Shown here: one piece after another, positions 19,946 to 28,898 of the stretch
How the letters are laid out: each line of letters begins with the position of its first letter
Numbering within the stretch: the stretch's first letter is position 1
Assembly (NCBI RefSeq): GCF_014117325.1
Contig: NZ_CP059732.1
Location: 806,001-870,000, forward strand
DNA from: Spirosoma foliorum
GTDB lineage: Bacteria; Bacteroidota; Bacteroidia; Cytophagales; Spirosomataceae
Direction: 5' to 3'
DNA length: 64,000 nt
Position numbers and translations under genes: made by a program
The notes under the pieces: generated by a model
Databases searched by the model: none
What the model was told of the DNA's origin: nothing
The model's input: the letters and a program-made list of their open reading frames with translations, nothing else

Positions 19946-20975
19946 ACAACCTGCGCTGGTGCTCGTAGAGCCCGGAAAAACGGAAATACGCGACATCGAC
20001 ATACCCACGCCTGGCCCGGAAGACGTCCTATTACAGGTCAATAGGGTTGGATTCTGCGGGGGCGACCTCAACGGATTCCGGGGACTGTTCGAACTACAGG
20101 AATACCCGAATGTACTGGGCCACGAAGTGGGCGCTACGGTCCTGGAAACGGGCAGCCAGGTGCCGGGCCAATTCCAGCCCGGTATGCATGTTACGTTAAA
20201 TCCGTATCTGAATTGTGGCGTTTGTCTTTCCTGCCGAAAAGGGCGACCAAACGCCTGTCAGGATAATAAAACGATGGGCGTTCGCCGACCCGGCGCAATG
20301 ACCCATCTGATTAGCGTTCCCTGGCAAAAGCTGCACAGTTCGGCTCTCTTATCCGTTCGGGAACTTGCCTTGGTTGAGCCACTGACGGTAGGTTTTCACG
20401 CTGTAGGCCGGGGTAGGGTTGCTACGGGCGAAAAAGTAGCCGTAATTGGTTGCGGTATCGTGGGCATGGGAGCCGTAGCCGCTGCGGTTCATCGGGGGGC
20501 TGAGGTGATCGCGATCGACATCGACGAGGCCAAGATGCGCACAGCGAAACTGGCCGGAGCTGCCCATACTATCAATACCACCCAAGTTGATCTGCACGAG
20601 GCCCTGATGAGCATCACCAACGGGGACGGTCCTGACGTAGTGATCGAAGCGGTCGGTAATTCAGCTACGTACCGGGCTGCCGTCGATGAGGTGGCTTATA
20701 CAGGACGGGTGGTTTACATTGGATATGCCAAAAAGCCGGTCGATTATAATACGGGGACATTCGTTCGGAAAGAGATTGAAATTTTGGGTTCCCGCAATTG
20801 CCTGGGTGAATTTCCAGAGGTGATCGATTACCTGGAAAAGGGCAAATTCCCGATAGACGCGGTTATTAGCCGGGTTGTGTCGTTGGATGAAGCCGGGGCA
20901 GCGCTGGCTGACTGGTCGGAGAACCCTGGTCCGATCACAAAAATTATGGTCGATTTTGATACCTCCGCGAATTGA
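19938..20975 (+). CDS. Zinc-dependent medium-chain alcohol/sugar dehydrogenase
   Basis: An MDR-superfamily dehydrogenase of 345 aa. Visible motifs are the catalytic-zinc GFCGGDLNG (Cys), GHEVGATV (His-Glu), the structural-zinc cluster CGVCLSCRKGRPNAC (four Cys) and the nucleotide-binding AVIGCGIVGMGAVAAA. Relatives act on polyols and sugar acids such as sorbitol, galactitol or L-galactonate. Here it probably oxidises an intermediate produced from the product of the preceding reductase. ATG 19938 overlaps the previous stop by 8 bases. A longer frame from 19893 would lie in the previous gene and is less likely. Confidence 0.88.
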   Translation: MNKQPALVLVEPGKTEIRDIDIPTPGPEDVLLQVNRVGFCGGDLNGFRGLFELQEYPNVLGHEVGATVLETGSQVPGQFQPGMHVTLNPYLNCGVCLSCRKGRPNACQDNKTMGVRRPGAMTHLISVPWQKLHSSALLSVRELALVEPLTVGFHAVGRGRVATGEKVAVIGCGIVGMGAVAAAVHRGAEVIAIDIDEAKMRTAKLAGAAHTINTTQVDLHEALMSITNGDGPDVVIEAVGNSATYRAAVDEVAYTGRVVYIGYAKKPVDYNTGTFVRKEIEILGSRNCLGEFPEVIDYLEKGKFPIDAVISRVVSLDEAGAALADWSENPGPITKIMVDFDTSAN

Positions 20976-21811
20976 TGAAATCTGCCATGAAATCCTGTGT
21001 TACCATCGCACTGGTTCCTGACATCAAAACTGGCCCCTGGATTTATTGGGATGATCTGGAAATCAGTATGGCGAAAGCAGCCAAGCTGGGTTTCGACGCC
21101 ATTGAGTTATTTACGCCATCCGCCGACACGATCAGCTCCAGTTGGTTACTTGAGCTGACCCGTCGATTTGGCCTAACTGTAGCGGCTGTGGGAACCGGTG
21201 CCGGGAAGGTACTGCATGGCCTCACATTGACGGACCCCGATCCGCAGATCCGGGCCAAGGCCGTCGCGTTCATTGCGGACATGATGTCTTTTGGGGCAAC
21301 CGTCGGCGCTCCTGCCATTATTGGTTCCATGCAGGGAAACGTAGCGCCGGGCACCGAAAAAGTACAGGCGTTAGGTTGGCTGGCTGATGGGTTGACTACC
21401 CTGGATCAGACGGCCCAAAAACTGGGTGTACCCTTGATTTACGAACCCCTGAACCGCTACGAAACCAACCTGATCAATGACCTCCAGGCCGGGGTTGACT
21501 TCATTCGCTCACTGGGTACCAAACAGGTGGTGTTGCTGGCGGATCTGTTTCATATGAATATCGAAGAGGCTTCGTTGGCCGATAGTATCCGCGCAGCGGG
21601 CTCGTACATTGGTCATGTTCACTTTGCCGATAGCAACCGGCGACCGATTGGTTTGGGACATACGTCAATGGATTCGGTAGCCGCAGCCCTCCGGGAAATT
21701 GGGTATTCCGGTTATATTTCAGCCGAAGCGTTTCCTTATCCAGACCCTGACCGGGCGGCTCAGCAAACCATCCGGTCGTTTCAAACCTACTTTGGCCCAT
21801 CTTCTACCTAG
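20975..21811 (+). CDS. Sugar phosphate isomerase/epimerase-like TIM-barrel protein
   Basis: A xylose-isomerase-like TIM barrel (AP endonuclease family 2 fold) of 278 aa. Motifs include FDAIELFTPS, VPLIYEPLNRYETNL (metal Glu), VVLLADLFHMNIEE (Asp, His) and IGHVHFADSNRRPIGLGH (His). These are the metal ligands of the IolE / tagatose 3-epimerase group. It would isomerise or epimerise a keto-sugar. TGATG overlap with the preceding stop sets the start at 20975. The exact reaction cannot be inferred. Confidence 0.85.
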   Translation: MKSAMKSCVTIALVPDIKTGPWIYWDDLEISMAKAAKLGFDAIELFTPSADTISSSWLLELTRRFGLTVAAVGTGAGKVLHGLTLTDPDPQIRAKAVAFIADMMSFGATVGAPAIIGSMQGNVAPGTEKVQALGWLADGLTTLDQTAQKLGVPLIYEPLNRYETNLINDLQAGVDFIRSLGTKQVVLLADLFHMNIEEASLADSIRAAGSYIGHVHFADSNRRPIGLGHTSMDSVAAALREIGYSGYISAEAFPYPDPDRAAQQTIRSFQTYFGPSST

Positions 21812-21836
21812 TAAATACAACTTACTCTTAAGCTTT

Positions 21837-22178
21837 ATGCAGCGATTTTGTTTGGCTCTCGACCTCAAAGATGATCCTGAATTAATTGCCGACTATGAAC
21901 GCTGGCATGCTAAAGGATCTGGCTGGCCGGAAGTGCGAGCCAACGATCTGAACGCGGGAATCCTGGATCTTCAGATTTACCGAACTGGTAACCGGATGTT
22001 CATGATTCTGGAAACGGACGACCAATTCACTTTTGAAAAGAAAAAGGAAATGGATGCCGATAACCCGCACGTGCAGGAATGGGAACGGCTTATGTGGACG
22101 TTTCAGCAGCCGCTTCCCTGGGCCAAAGCTGGCGAAAAATGGGTGCTCATGGACCAGATTTTTCAGTTTGAAAAATAA
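21837..22178 (+). CDS. L-rhamnose mutarotase family protein (RhaM-like)
   Basis: A small ferredoxin-fold protein of 113 aa of the RhaM / COG3254 family. These proteins interconvert the alpha and beta anomers of 6-deoxy-hexoses such as L-rhamnose or L-fucose. It begins MQRFCLALDLKDDPELIADY and contains YERWHAKGSGWPEV, IYRTGNRMFMILET and a C-terminal WVLMDQIFQFEK. ATG 21837 is the natural start. An upstream extension would only read through the previous gene in another frame. Its presence at the end of the operon is the best clue that the substrate is a 6-deoxy sugar. Confidence 0.87.
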   Translation: MQRFCLALDLKDDPELIADYERWHAKGSGWPEVRANDLNAGILDLQIYRTGNRMFMILETDDQFTFEKKKEMDADNPHVQEWERLMWTFQQPLPWAKAGEKWVLMDQIFQFEK

Positions 22179-22268
22179 GCAACTAATTGGCTGGTAACCT
22201 GATACACTTATGAAACAAGGGTTTTATAAGAATTGATATTACCCTAGTTCAAAAGCAATGAAGGTTTT

Positions 22269-22325
22269 GTTTACCAGTTGCTATCAAACCAATTTATCTA
22301 ATTGATTTGATAGCAACTGGTAAAC
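22269..22325. terminator. Long hairpin between convergent genes
   Basis: A perfect 20-bp inverted repeat (22269-22288 with 22306-22325) with a 17-base loop lies between the mutarotase and permease stop codons. There is no clear T-run, so it may act as a bidirectional transcript end or an mRNA-stabilising hairpin. Confidence 0.65.
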
Positions 22326-22327
22326 GT

Positions 22328-25009
22328 CTATTCGCTCCGTAAAGATTTTACTGGGTTCATTTGAGCGGCTTTCACGCTCTGGAAACTCACCGTTAATAGC
22401 ACAACGGCTACCGTGGCCAACAGCGACAGTAGAAACATGAACGGATTTAGGGAAATCTTGTACGTAAAATTGGCCAACCAGTTAGTCATCACCCACCAGC
22501 CTACGGGTGCAGCCAGCAAAAAAGCGATACCGATCAATCGCACAAACTCCTGGCTGAACAGCCATAGAATACTGCCTACACTAGCTCCTAAGACTTTACG
22601 CACGCCAACCTCCTTCCTGCGTTGCACCACCATGAACAGGACCAGGCCGTACAAACCCATACTGCCTATCAACAAGGCAACCCCAGTGAAAAAGTTGATC
22701 AGACTGCCCATGGTCTGTTCTTGTTGATAAGCCTTCTGGAGTTGCTGCTCCACAAATTCTGACTCGAAAAAGCTATCTGGATAAACCTGGTTATAGGTCT
22801 GCTCTATCTGCCGCAGTGCCCGGCTGTAGTTGGGCGAGCTAAGTTGAATATTGGCTGAATAGAATCCACTTGCTAACGTAGTCATAAACAACGGGGTTAC
22901 TCCTTGTCTGAGATCCAGCTGATTGTAATCCCTTAATACTCCGACAATTGCTAGTGGGGCAAAGCCTTCTTTGTGCAAGTATTTACCCAATACCTCCGCC
23001 GGTCGGCTGAAGCCCAGCCGATGCAGGAATGTCTCGTTAATGAGCGCTTCACGGGCCGTGTCGGAAGGTTGCACATTGCGTCCGGCTAGTAATTTCAGAC
23101 CATACAAACCCACATAATCCGCATCAATCCAAGTCTGCTGGGGTGTATAGGGCTCTGCTTGGGGACGAGTGTCGAAACGAACCCTGGTTTGGCTGGTTGA
23201 GCCTGACTGGGGAGGGCCACTCATGGAATAGCTGAATTGACCAACATCAGGCAAGGCGGTAGCCAGCTTTCGGAATGTGCTCAGTTTAGCCAGATCCTGC
23301 GCAGGCGTATTGGGCAAATTCACCGTCAGGATAGCCGACTTTCGGAAGCCCAGATCCTTCGTTTGAACATAGCTGAGTTGATTTGCCACGACGATCAACC
23401 CGATGAGCAGTAGTTGAGAAATCGCGAACTGGCTGGTCACTAGGCCCCGCCGGAGTGAGAACCCGCCCACCTGCTGGGTGGTGAGACGCCCGGCTAAGGC
23501 GACCACAGGGCGGAAGCCGGCTACGACCAACGCAGGATATAGACCAGCTAGCAGAATGACCATTACGACCACCAGAGCTACCCACCCGATAACCGAAGGT
23601 GAAAAATAAAACGTAAACCGAAACGGGCCATGCAGGAAGCGATGAACCAGTATCTGTCCATACTGGAAGACGCCCCCCGCCAGCACCAGGGCGAGCAGGA
23701 CAATGAAGGTTGTTTCGCCCATGAATTGCCAGAACAGCTGCGTTTTGGTACTGCCCAATACTTTACGAATGCCTACTTCTCGGCCCCGGTTGAGCGCTTG
23801 AGCGGTAGCTAGGTTCACAAAATTGATACTGGCCGTACCAATCAGCGACAGACCGATAAATATCAGCGATAGCAACAATCCCCGGCTTACCCCACCATAC
23901 TCGGGCGATAGGTGCATTTTGCTGAACGCCATGATGGGGTAGGATGTCTCTTTGATTTGTTTGGGATTGTACTTTTTGACAAACGACAGAAGCTGCCGAT
24001 TCCAATCGGTAACAGTAAAACGGTCGTTGAACAGGGCAAAACAGTGCGTACTGCCATTCGTGTTGTCAAAAGGTTGGTCTTCAGGAAGAGCGCCGAGTTG
24101 TCCCTTAAGCGATTTCCAGGAAGCCATGATTGAATAAGTTAGATCTGTATTGTCTTGATAGTCAGCAAACACTCCCACAACACGAGCGGGCGTTCGGGCG
24201 TCCAGCCGAACGACCCGGCCCACGACGCCAGTTATTCTGCCAAAGCATTTGCGAGCCATCTCAGCGCTCATGACGACGGTGCCTGGTTGGTCGAGGTCAT
24301 CAGGCCCACCGGATAACCAGGTATAGTCGAAAATGCGGAAATAGGCCGGTTCAACAAAGGCCCCCTTATAGCCGCTATCCTTAATTTTCTTATCGACTCC
24401 ATTGGGAACAGGCACAGCAACCAAGGGTCCGTACCACTCATCCAGCATGGCCACCTGTTCAATATCAGGGTAATTGGTGCGAATAGCCTGTCCCAATGGA
24501 TACGGGACGCCCTGAATATTGAGATCACCGGCGGGCGAGGAAAAGCGCGAGGTAAATTGATAGATCCGGTTAAAATTATGATGGTGGTGGTCGGTTTGAT
24601 AATGGTAGCGAACCAGGGCGAAAATCAGCAGCGCACAACCCATGGCGAGCGCCAACCCAGATACATTAATAAAAGCGTAAGCCTGGTTTTTGCTCAGATT
24701 ACGCCAGGCAATTAATAGATAGTTCCGAATCATGGCAGGTTGCAAAGTATATGTGTTAGGATACTCAGATTTGTTAGAGGCTTGGCTCATTCGTTTATCA
24801 GCCAATGGCCGAATTAACCGCAGGACTGCCAGCGCATAGTACCAACGAGCCTTTGATAGGCCTTTGGTCTGCACCCAATAAGCGTACATTTCCAGCAGAT
24901 CGCCTTGTAGTTCGTCTTCCAGGCCAGGTGGGCTAAATCGGCTCAGTAGCCAGGCAGCCCAATTGGGAGGGCTGGTGTTGGGTTTCTTGCTGTTGGTTAA
25001 GCGCCCCAT
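22328..25009 (-). CDS. ABC transporter permease, MacB/FtsX type with prefix domain
   Basis: A large inner-membrane protein of 893 aa. The N-terminus has the permease prefix domain (SPPGLEDELQGDLLEMYAYW). It is followed by two FtsX/MacB units, each with a periplasmic MacB-PCD region and three or four helices (for example GREVGIRKVLGSTKTQLFWQ and RRKEVGVRKVLGASVGSILW). No ATPase gene is adjacent; in this family the ATPase is usually elsewhere or absent. ATG 25009 overlaps the end of the PadR-type gene by 13 bases. A longer frame from 25066 is possible. The substrate is unknown; such proteins act in efflux or mechanotransmission. Confidence 0.88.
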   Translation of the reverse strand: MGRLTNSKKPNTSPPNWAAWLLSRFSPPGLEDELQGDLLEMYAYWVQTKGLSKARWYYALAVLRLIRPLADKRMSQASNKSEYPNTYTLQPAMIRNYLLIAWRNLSKNQAYAFINVSGLALAMGCALLIFALVRYHYQTDHHHHNFNRIYQFTSRFSSPAGDLNIQGVPYPLGQAIRTNYPDIEQVAMLDEWYGPLVAVPVPNGVDKKIKDSGYKGAFVEPAYFRIFDYTWLSGGPDDLDQPGTVVMSAEMARKCFGRITGVVGRVVRLDARTPARVVGVFADYQDNTDLTYSIMASWKSLKGQLGALPEDQPFDNTNGSTHCFALFNDRFTVTDWNRQLLSFVKKYNPKQIKETSYPIMAFSKMHLSPEYGGVSRGLLLSLIFIGLSLIGTASINFVNLATAQALNRGREVGIRKVLGSTKTQLFWQFMGETTFIVLLALVLAGGVFQYGQILVHRFLHGPFRFTFYFSPSVIGWVALVVVMVILLAGLYPALVVAGFRPVVALAGRLTTQQVGGFSLRRGLVTSQFAISQLLLIGLIVVANQLSYVQTKDLGFRKSAILTVNLPNTPAQDLAKLSTFRKLATALPDVGQFSYSMSGPPQSGSTSQTRVRFDTRPQAEPYTPQQTWIDADYVGLYGLKLLAGRNVQPSDTAREALINETFLHRLGFSRPAEVLGKYLHKEGFAPLAIVGVLRDYNQLDLRQGVTPLFMTTLASGFYSANIQLSSPNYSRALRQIEQTYNQVYPDSFFESEFVEQQLQKAYQQEQTMGSLINFFTGVALLIGSMGLYGLVLFMVVQRRKEVGVRKVLGASVGSILWLFSQEFVRLIGIAFLLAAPVGWWVMTNWLANFTYKISLNPFMFLLSLLATVAVVLLTVSFQSVKAAQMNPVKSLRSE

Positions 25010-25335
25010 AGCTGAAGAATTGGGCTTGGAATCTGCTCCCACAATTGGGTCCGAACCTGCCGACACTCGATCAATGCCCGTTGACCTGCCGCTGTGACGG
25101 TAAACAGGCGTTTTTGACGACCTCCTCGCTCCGTAGTTGCGCCACCCATGTAAGAAGCGACAAAACCTTTCTCCTGAAGTCGTTGCAGAGTAGTGTGGAC
25201 TGTAGGGAAACTTATACTGCGGGCCATTTGCTGGTCAATCGTTTGGGTAATTGAGGCACAGTAGGCCTGTTCTTGCAAAGCGGCTACCGTCAGCAAGACT
25301 ACTTCCTCCAATTCACCTAAGAATGCTCGTTTCAT
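24997..25335 (-). CDS. PadR family transcriptional regulator
   Basis: A winged-helix regulator of 112 aa: KRAFLGELEEVVLLTVAAL, ISFPTVHTTLQRLQEKGFVA (recognition helix), GGRQKRLFTVTAAGQRAL (wing). PadR proteins paired with prefix-domain permeases are a standard Bacteroidota arrangement, and this one overlaps its permease gene, so it probably controls that operon. ATG 25335 is chosen because the 20 residues gained by an upstream start do not match the family. Confidence 0.88.
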   Translation of the reverse strand: MKRAFLGELEEVVLLTVAALQEQAYCASITQTIDQQMARSISFPTVHTTLQRLQEKGFVASYMGGATTERGGRQKRLFTVTAAGQRALIECRQVRTQLWEQIPSPILQLWGA

Positions 25336-25778
25336 TACCAAAGCAACTATTATTAGTATAGGCTTTGTCGTACAAATACTTGGCCAAAGTTTCAAACCAG
25401 GCTTAGATGCCTAAAAAAGGCTGTTTTAGCTAATTAACCGGAGCTAACTTGTCCAAAAATGGACAAGTGTCGTATGGAAACGGACAATGGTTTGATGGTT
25501 TGTCAAACCTCCCATTCATGGCTGATCAAAATCTACCGTAAGTCAGCAGGAAAAGTAGCGCTTGGTGAGGTCATAATCCTGGTACAGACGTTGATTGGCT
25601 ATCCATAATTCTCCTGCATTACTTTCCAAACTAACAAACAGTCTGCTCGATCTTTCCCCAATGGGTTGACCTACATCGCTAATCCCACTCGTTCATCATC
25701 AAACAAAAGCGAGAGTAGTTAGTTAGCCAAAAAACATATGAGGCTTTGCTATATTCGTCTAAAAAACAACGACCAGCT
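25336..25778. other. Divergent intergenic region
   Basis: No gene is seen between the divergent PadR and response-regulator genes. Two ACGGACAA/TGGACAA-like words occur near 25455-25490. Promoters for both directions are expected here, but I could not place them. Confidence 0.35.
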
Positions 25779-26234
25779 ATGGTTGATAACGAAACATTTG
25801 AAATTCTTGTGGTTGAGGATGATCAACCAACTTTCGATCTTTTACATCGGCTGGGCGATATGCTGTTTCCCGAAGCCACTTTTGTGCGTGCAACATCCCC
25901 GGAGGAGACTCTTCATTATTTAAGTGATAGTGTCAGTAAACGCCCCCAGCTTATCTTATTAGATATCAATCTCCACCAACCTACCGATGGGTTGACCATG
26001 CTGCCTGAACTACGCACTCGCTTTCAAGGCCAAGTCCCTATTATCATGATGACCGTTTCGGATTCGCCAGCCCATGTTCGACAAGCCTACCAAACAGGTG
26101 CAACGGCCTTTACTATTAAACCGGCAGATTTAGGCGGCTGGAAAGAATATATTGAGATGTTAAAAACGTATTGGTACGAGATTAATCTTTTGCCTCCTAC
26201 TCAATTTCCTCCTTTTCGCTTTTTGTTGCAATAG
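25779..26234 (+). CDS. Receiver-only response regulator
   Basis: A stand-alone CheY-like receiver domain of about 150 aa: EILVVEDDQPTFDLL (acidic pocket), LILLDINLHQPTDGL (phospho-acceptor Asp) and AFTIKPADLGGWKEY (conserved Lys). No output domain follows. Such single-domain regulators relay phosphate to another protein. No histidine kinase gene is adjacent. ATG 25779 is preferred over a frame from 25746. Confidence 0.85.
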   Translation: MVDNETFEILVVEDDQPTFDLLHRLGDMLFPEATFVRATSPEETLHYLSDSVSKRPQLILLDINLHQPTDGLTMLPELRTRFQGQVPIIMMTVSDSPAHVRQAYQTGATAFTIKPADLGGWKEYIEMLKTYWYEINLLPPTQFPPFRFLLQ

Positions 26235-26273
26235 CCAGCATCTACCTAACCGTACCTTACTTCGTAATTTACG

Positions 26274-26308
26274 AACCGGATTATAAATAAGCTATTTATA
26301 ATCCGGTT
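26274..26308. terminator. Hairpin between convergent genes
   Basis: A perfect 16-bp inverted repeat (26274-26289 with 26293-26308) and a 3-base loop lie downstream of the receiver gene. No T-run follows. The remaining spacer to 26592 shows no gene. Confidence 0.65.
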
Positions 26309-26592
26309 AAGACTCCTAAAAGTCATAGCTTGTGGTAGCCTGTTATTGAACTTTCCAGGAAAATATAACGAGAAGTATTGCCGTCTGAAAAGCCTCAATT
26401 AGGGGCATGCGAATCTGCCTTTTCTCACTTGAGAGAATTTTCCTTTTACAATGGCAGCCTACTTTTCTCTTCGCTGTCCAGTGACCAAGTAAATAAAAGA
26501 ATAACACACGAAGAAACGTGTAGACAGACTTCTGATGCTAATTGAAGTAGCTTTTGGGGTGTCCATAAAAAGCCCAAAATGGCTGGAGGGAG

Positions 26593-26886
26593 TTAAAGGT
26601 ATACTGACTTGGCTAACTGAATTAACTCAGCTTCATTGTCGAGCCCCAATAGCTTTATAATTAATTGCTGATGGCCCGAAATAGTACGGCTAGTTAAAGA
26701 TAGTCGCTTGGAAATGGCATCGATAGATAGGTCGCCCGCCAGTAACCGTAAAATTTCTTTCTGTCGGTTGGATAATTTAGAGAGATCGTACTGCATAATC
26801 TGGTTTACTATTCGAATATAGGATTTTGACATATTGGGAATCGTTTGAAGTCGAAGAAAAATAGATCTGTTTCTTAAACGCCCCAT
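26593..26886 (-). CDS. LuxR-type HTH protein without a receiver
   Basis: A small DNA-binding protein of 97 aa with a GerE/LuxR helix-turn-helix: LSKLSNRQKEILRLLAGDL, IDAISKRLSLTSRTISGHQ. No receiver or ligand-binding domain precedes it. It may be the output half of a split system with the receiver-only protein encoded convergently at 25779, but that pairing is inference. An internal ATG at 26832 is an alternative start. Confidence 0.75.
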   Translation of the reverse strand: MGRLRNRSIFLRLQTIPNMSKSYIRIVNQIMQYDLSKLSNRQKEILRLLAGDLSIDAISKRLSLTSRTISGHQQLIIKLLGLDNEAELIQLAKSVYL

Positions 26887-27578
26887 TCACTTACAGATAA
26901 AATCTGCTCGTCTCATTTATAAGCCTTTATTGGGAATAATTATACCAGTAACTCGTCCTGTCTTAAGATTATCAGGCCTAAATGGCTAGCTTTTCCGTAG
27001 TACGTCTATGATTTGCTGCATGCAACCGGTAAGTGCCTCTAACTGCTGATGCTGACAACCGCTACGGTTCTTTTAAAGCAACTTCCCGGACTATAAGACG
27101 ATCAGCCAATGAGCCATATCCTGAGCCGTAGACAGGATACCCGCAGCCGTCCTAAAAAAGACCGGAAATTCAATAAAGGCAAGGCCAAGCGGGCCTTCTC
27201 GTCGCGGGGTAGCCATTTCCCATTGACATTCTTTACTCGGGTGTACCCACCCGCACTATTCGGAATGAAATCGCCTGAATCCCCAAATCGCGTCAAGGTC
27301 ATGCCAACCACTTTAAACGGATTATCTTCAATAAACTGGGTGAAGGTACACCGCTCACGATTAGTACTATTCAATAGTGACAACCAAGTCAATAGGTGGG
27401 CTGTTACTGGGTTCTGCTATCTTTAATGAATCGTTGTTACCGCTCATTTCTAGCTTTATCGAAGGAATTTAGGCGACTGTCGATAACCAGACACTTGCTG
27501 CCTGTTAACGGGATAATTTAGTAGCTTCAGGAAGTCTGGACTTGTTTCGTAAAATTGACCAGTAAAATTAAGTTTAAG
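26887..27578. other. Intergenic region with a doubtful reading frame
   Basis: The only coding-like signal is a minus-strand frame at 27102-27392 whose middle part (FIPNSAGGYTRVKNVNGKW) looks protein-like. I do not recognise it, and it may be the remnant of a lost gene. The rest shows nothing clear. Confidence 0.3.
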
Positions 27579-27698
27579 CTAGTGCTCTTCCAAAATAGTT
27601 TTTTTTGATTCTATTAGATTCTTTTGATACTAGATACCTGATTATCAGAATCGATAGAATCTATAGAAACTATAGAATCTAAATTGGAAAAGCACTAG
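27579..27698. repeat. MITE-like element with terminal inverted repeats
   Basis: The ends CTAGTGCTCTTCCAA (27579-27593) and TTGGAAAAGCACTAG (27684-27698) are inverted repeats with one mismatch. The AT-rich interior is also partly self-complementary (repeated GATTCTAT/ATAGAATC words). The 120-base element has no coding capacity and resembles a miniature transposon or a folded-RNA locus. Confidence 0.55.
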
Positions 27699-27779
27699 TG
27701 TCCAGTAAAAAGTTGCAAGTCCATACTTAGGTTGATTCTTAATCTGTACACTTGTAAAGAGCGTAAGAATCAGCGACAC

Positions 27780-28895
27780 TTATCGAATTGCCTGCTCAGT
27801 TTGTGTATCGAAGAAGTGAAGCTTATCAAGTTCCCAAAACAAAACAATCGGCTGACCGAACGTAACGGACGCCCCACCGGGAAGCTTAGCGACAAACCGA
27901 CGGTCTTCAATTAGAAAATAGGCCAGGATTTCGCTACCCATATGCTCTATGGCGTCAATTAACGTTGCCATTTCAGCGGAGTAATTTTGTTGCGGCAAAC
28001 CAATGGGCTGCTCCCGAATGTGCTCCGCCCGAATCCCAAGCGTTACCTCGCGGCCTTCATAAGCCACCAGGGCCGGCTGATGAATCGACGTTGACAAGTC
28101 AATCCGAACGGTACCCCCTGTACTTTCAAAACTTATTTTTTTATCTGAATTGACAATTCGACCGGACAGGAAATTCATTGGGGGTGAACCGATAAAACCG
28201 GCAACAAACAAATTAGCGGGCTGATTATACAGCACTAAAGGTATATCGTATTGTAGCACGTCGCCATTACGTAGTACCACAATCCGGTCGCCGAGAGTCA
28301 TGGCCTCGATCTGGTCGTGAGTAACGTAAATCATCGTGGCCTGCAACTCGCGGTGAAGTTTTTGCAGCTCGATACGCGTCTGACCGCGGAGTTTGGCATC
28401 TAGATTACTGAGCGGTTCATCGAATAAGAATACTTGTGGATTTCGTACGATAGCCCGCCCAATAGCCACGCGTTGTCGCTGTCCACCCGACATATCTTTG
28501 GGCTTTCGATCAAGAAGATTCTCAATTTCCAGTATTCTGGCCGCGTTGGTCACGCGTTGTCGGATTTCAGTACTGGCCATGTTCCGTAACTTCAGCCCGA
28601 ACGCCATGTTGTCGTAAACGGTCATGTGTGGGTAAAGCGCGTAATTCTGGAATACCATGGCAATGTCGCGGTCTTTCGGAGCACGATCGTTAATACGTTG
28701 TCCATCAATCAGCAGGTCTCCATCGGTGATATCTTCCAGACCGGCAATCATCCGCAACAACGTAGACTTGCCACAACCCGACGGCCCAACCAGCACGACA
28801 AATTCGCGGTCTTTAACGTCAATATTGACATCGTTGATCACCTTCGGTCCACCTGGGTAAGCCTTGGCAATGTGACGTAGTATAACTTCAGCCAT
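27780..28895 (-). CDS. Sugar ABC transporter ATPase (MalK/UgpC/MsmX type)
   Basis: The ATP-binding subunit of a carbohydrate importer, 371 aa. It has Walker [18 protein letters not shown]-loop [13 protein letters not shown], signature [14 protein letters not shown], Walker [17 protein letters not shown] and switch His [11 protein letters not shown]-terminal OB/TOBE regulatory region follows ([13 protein letters not shown]). It is the last gene of the operon, 3 bases after the lipoprotein gene. In many bacteria this subunit serves several sugar importers. Confidence 0.92.
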   Translation of the reverse strand: MAEVILRHIAKAYPGGPKVINDVNIDVKDREFVVLVGPSGCGKSTLLRMIAGLEDITDGDLLIDGQRINDRAPKDRDIAMVFQNYALYPHMTVYDNMAFGLKLRNMASTEIRQRVTNAARILEIENLLDRKPKDMSGGQRQRVAIGRAIVRNPQVFLFDEPLSNLDAKLRGQTRIELQKLHRELQATMIYVTHDQIEAMTLGDRIVVLRNGDVLQYDIPLVLYNQPANLFVAGFIGSPPMNFLSGRIVNSDKKISFESTGGTVRIDLSTSIHQPALVAYEGREVTLGIRAEHIREQPIGLPQQNYSAEMATLIDAIEHMGSEILAYFLIEDRRFVAKLPGGASVTFGQPIVLFWELDKLHFFDTQTEQAIR

Positions 28896-28898
28896 TCG

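Noticed and set aside
27109..27426. Plus-strand frame of 105 codons
   Set aside because: It has a low-complexity basic start and is the shadow of the minus-strand frame at 27102-27392, which is itself doubtful.
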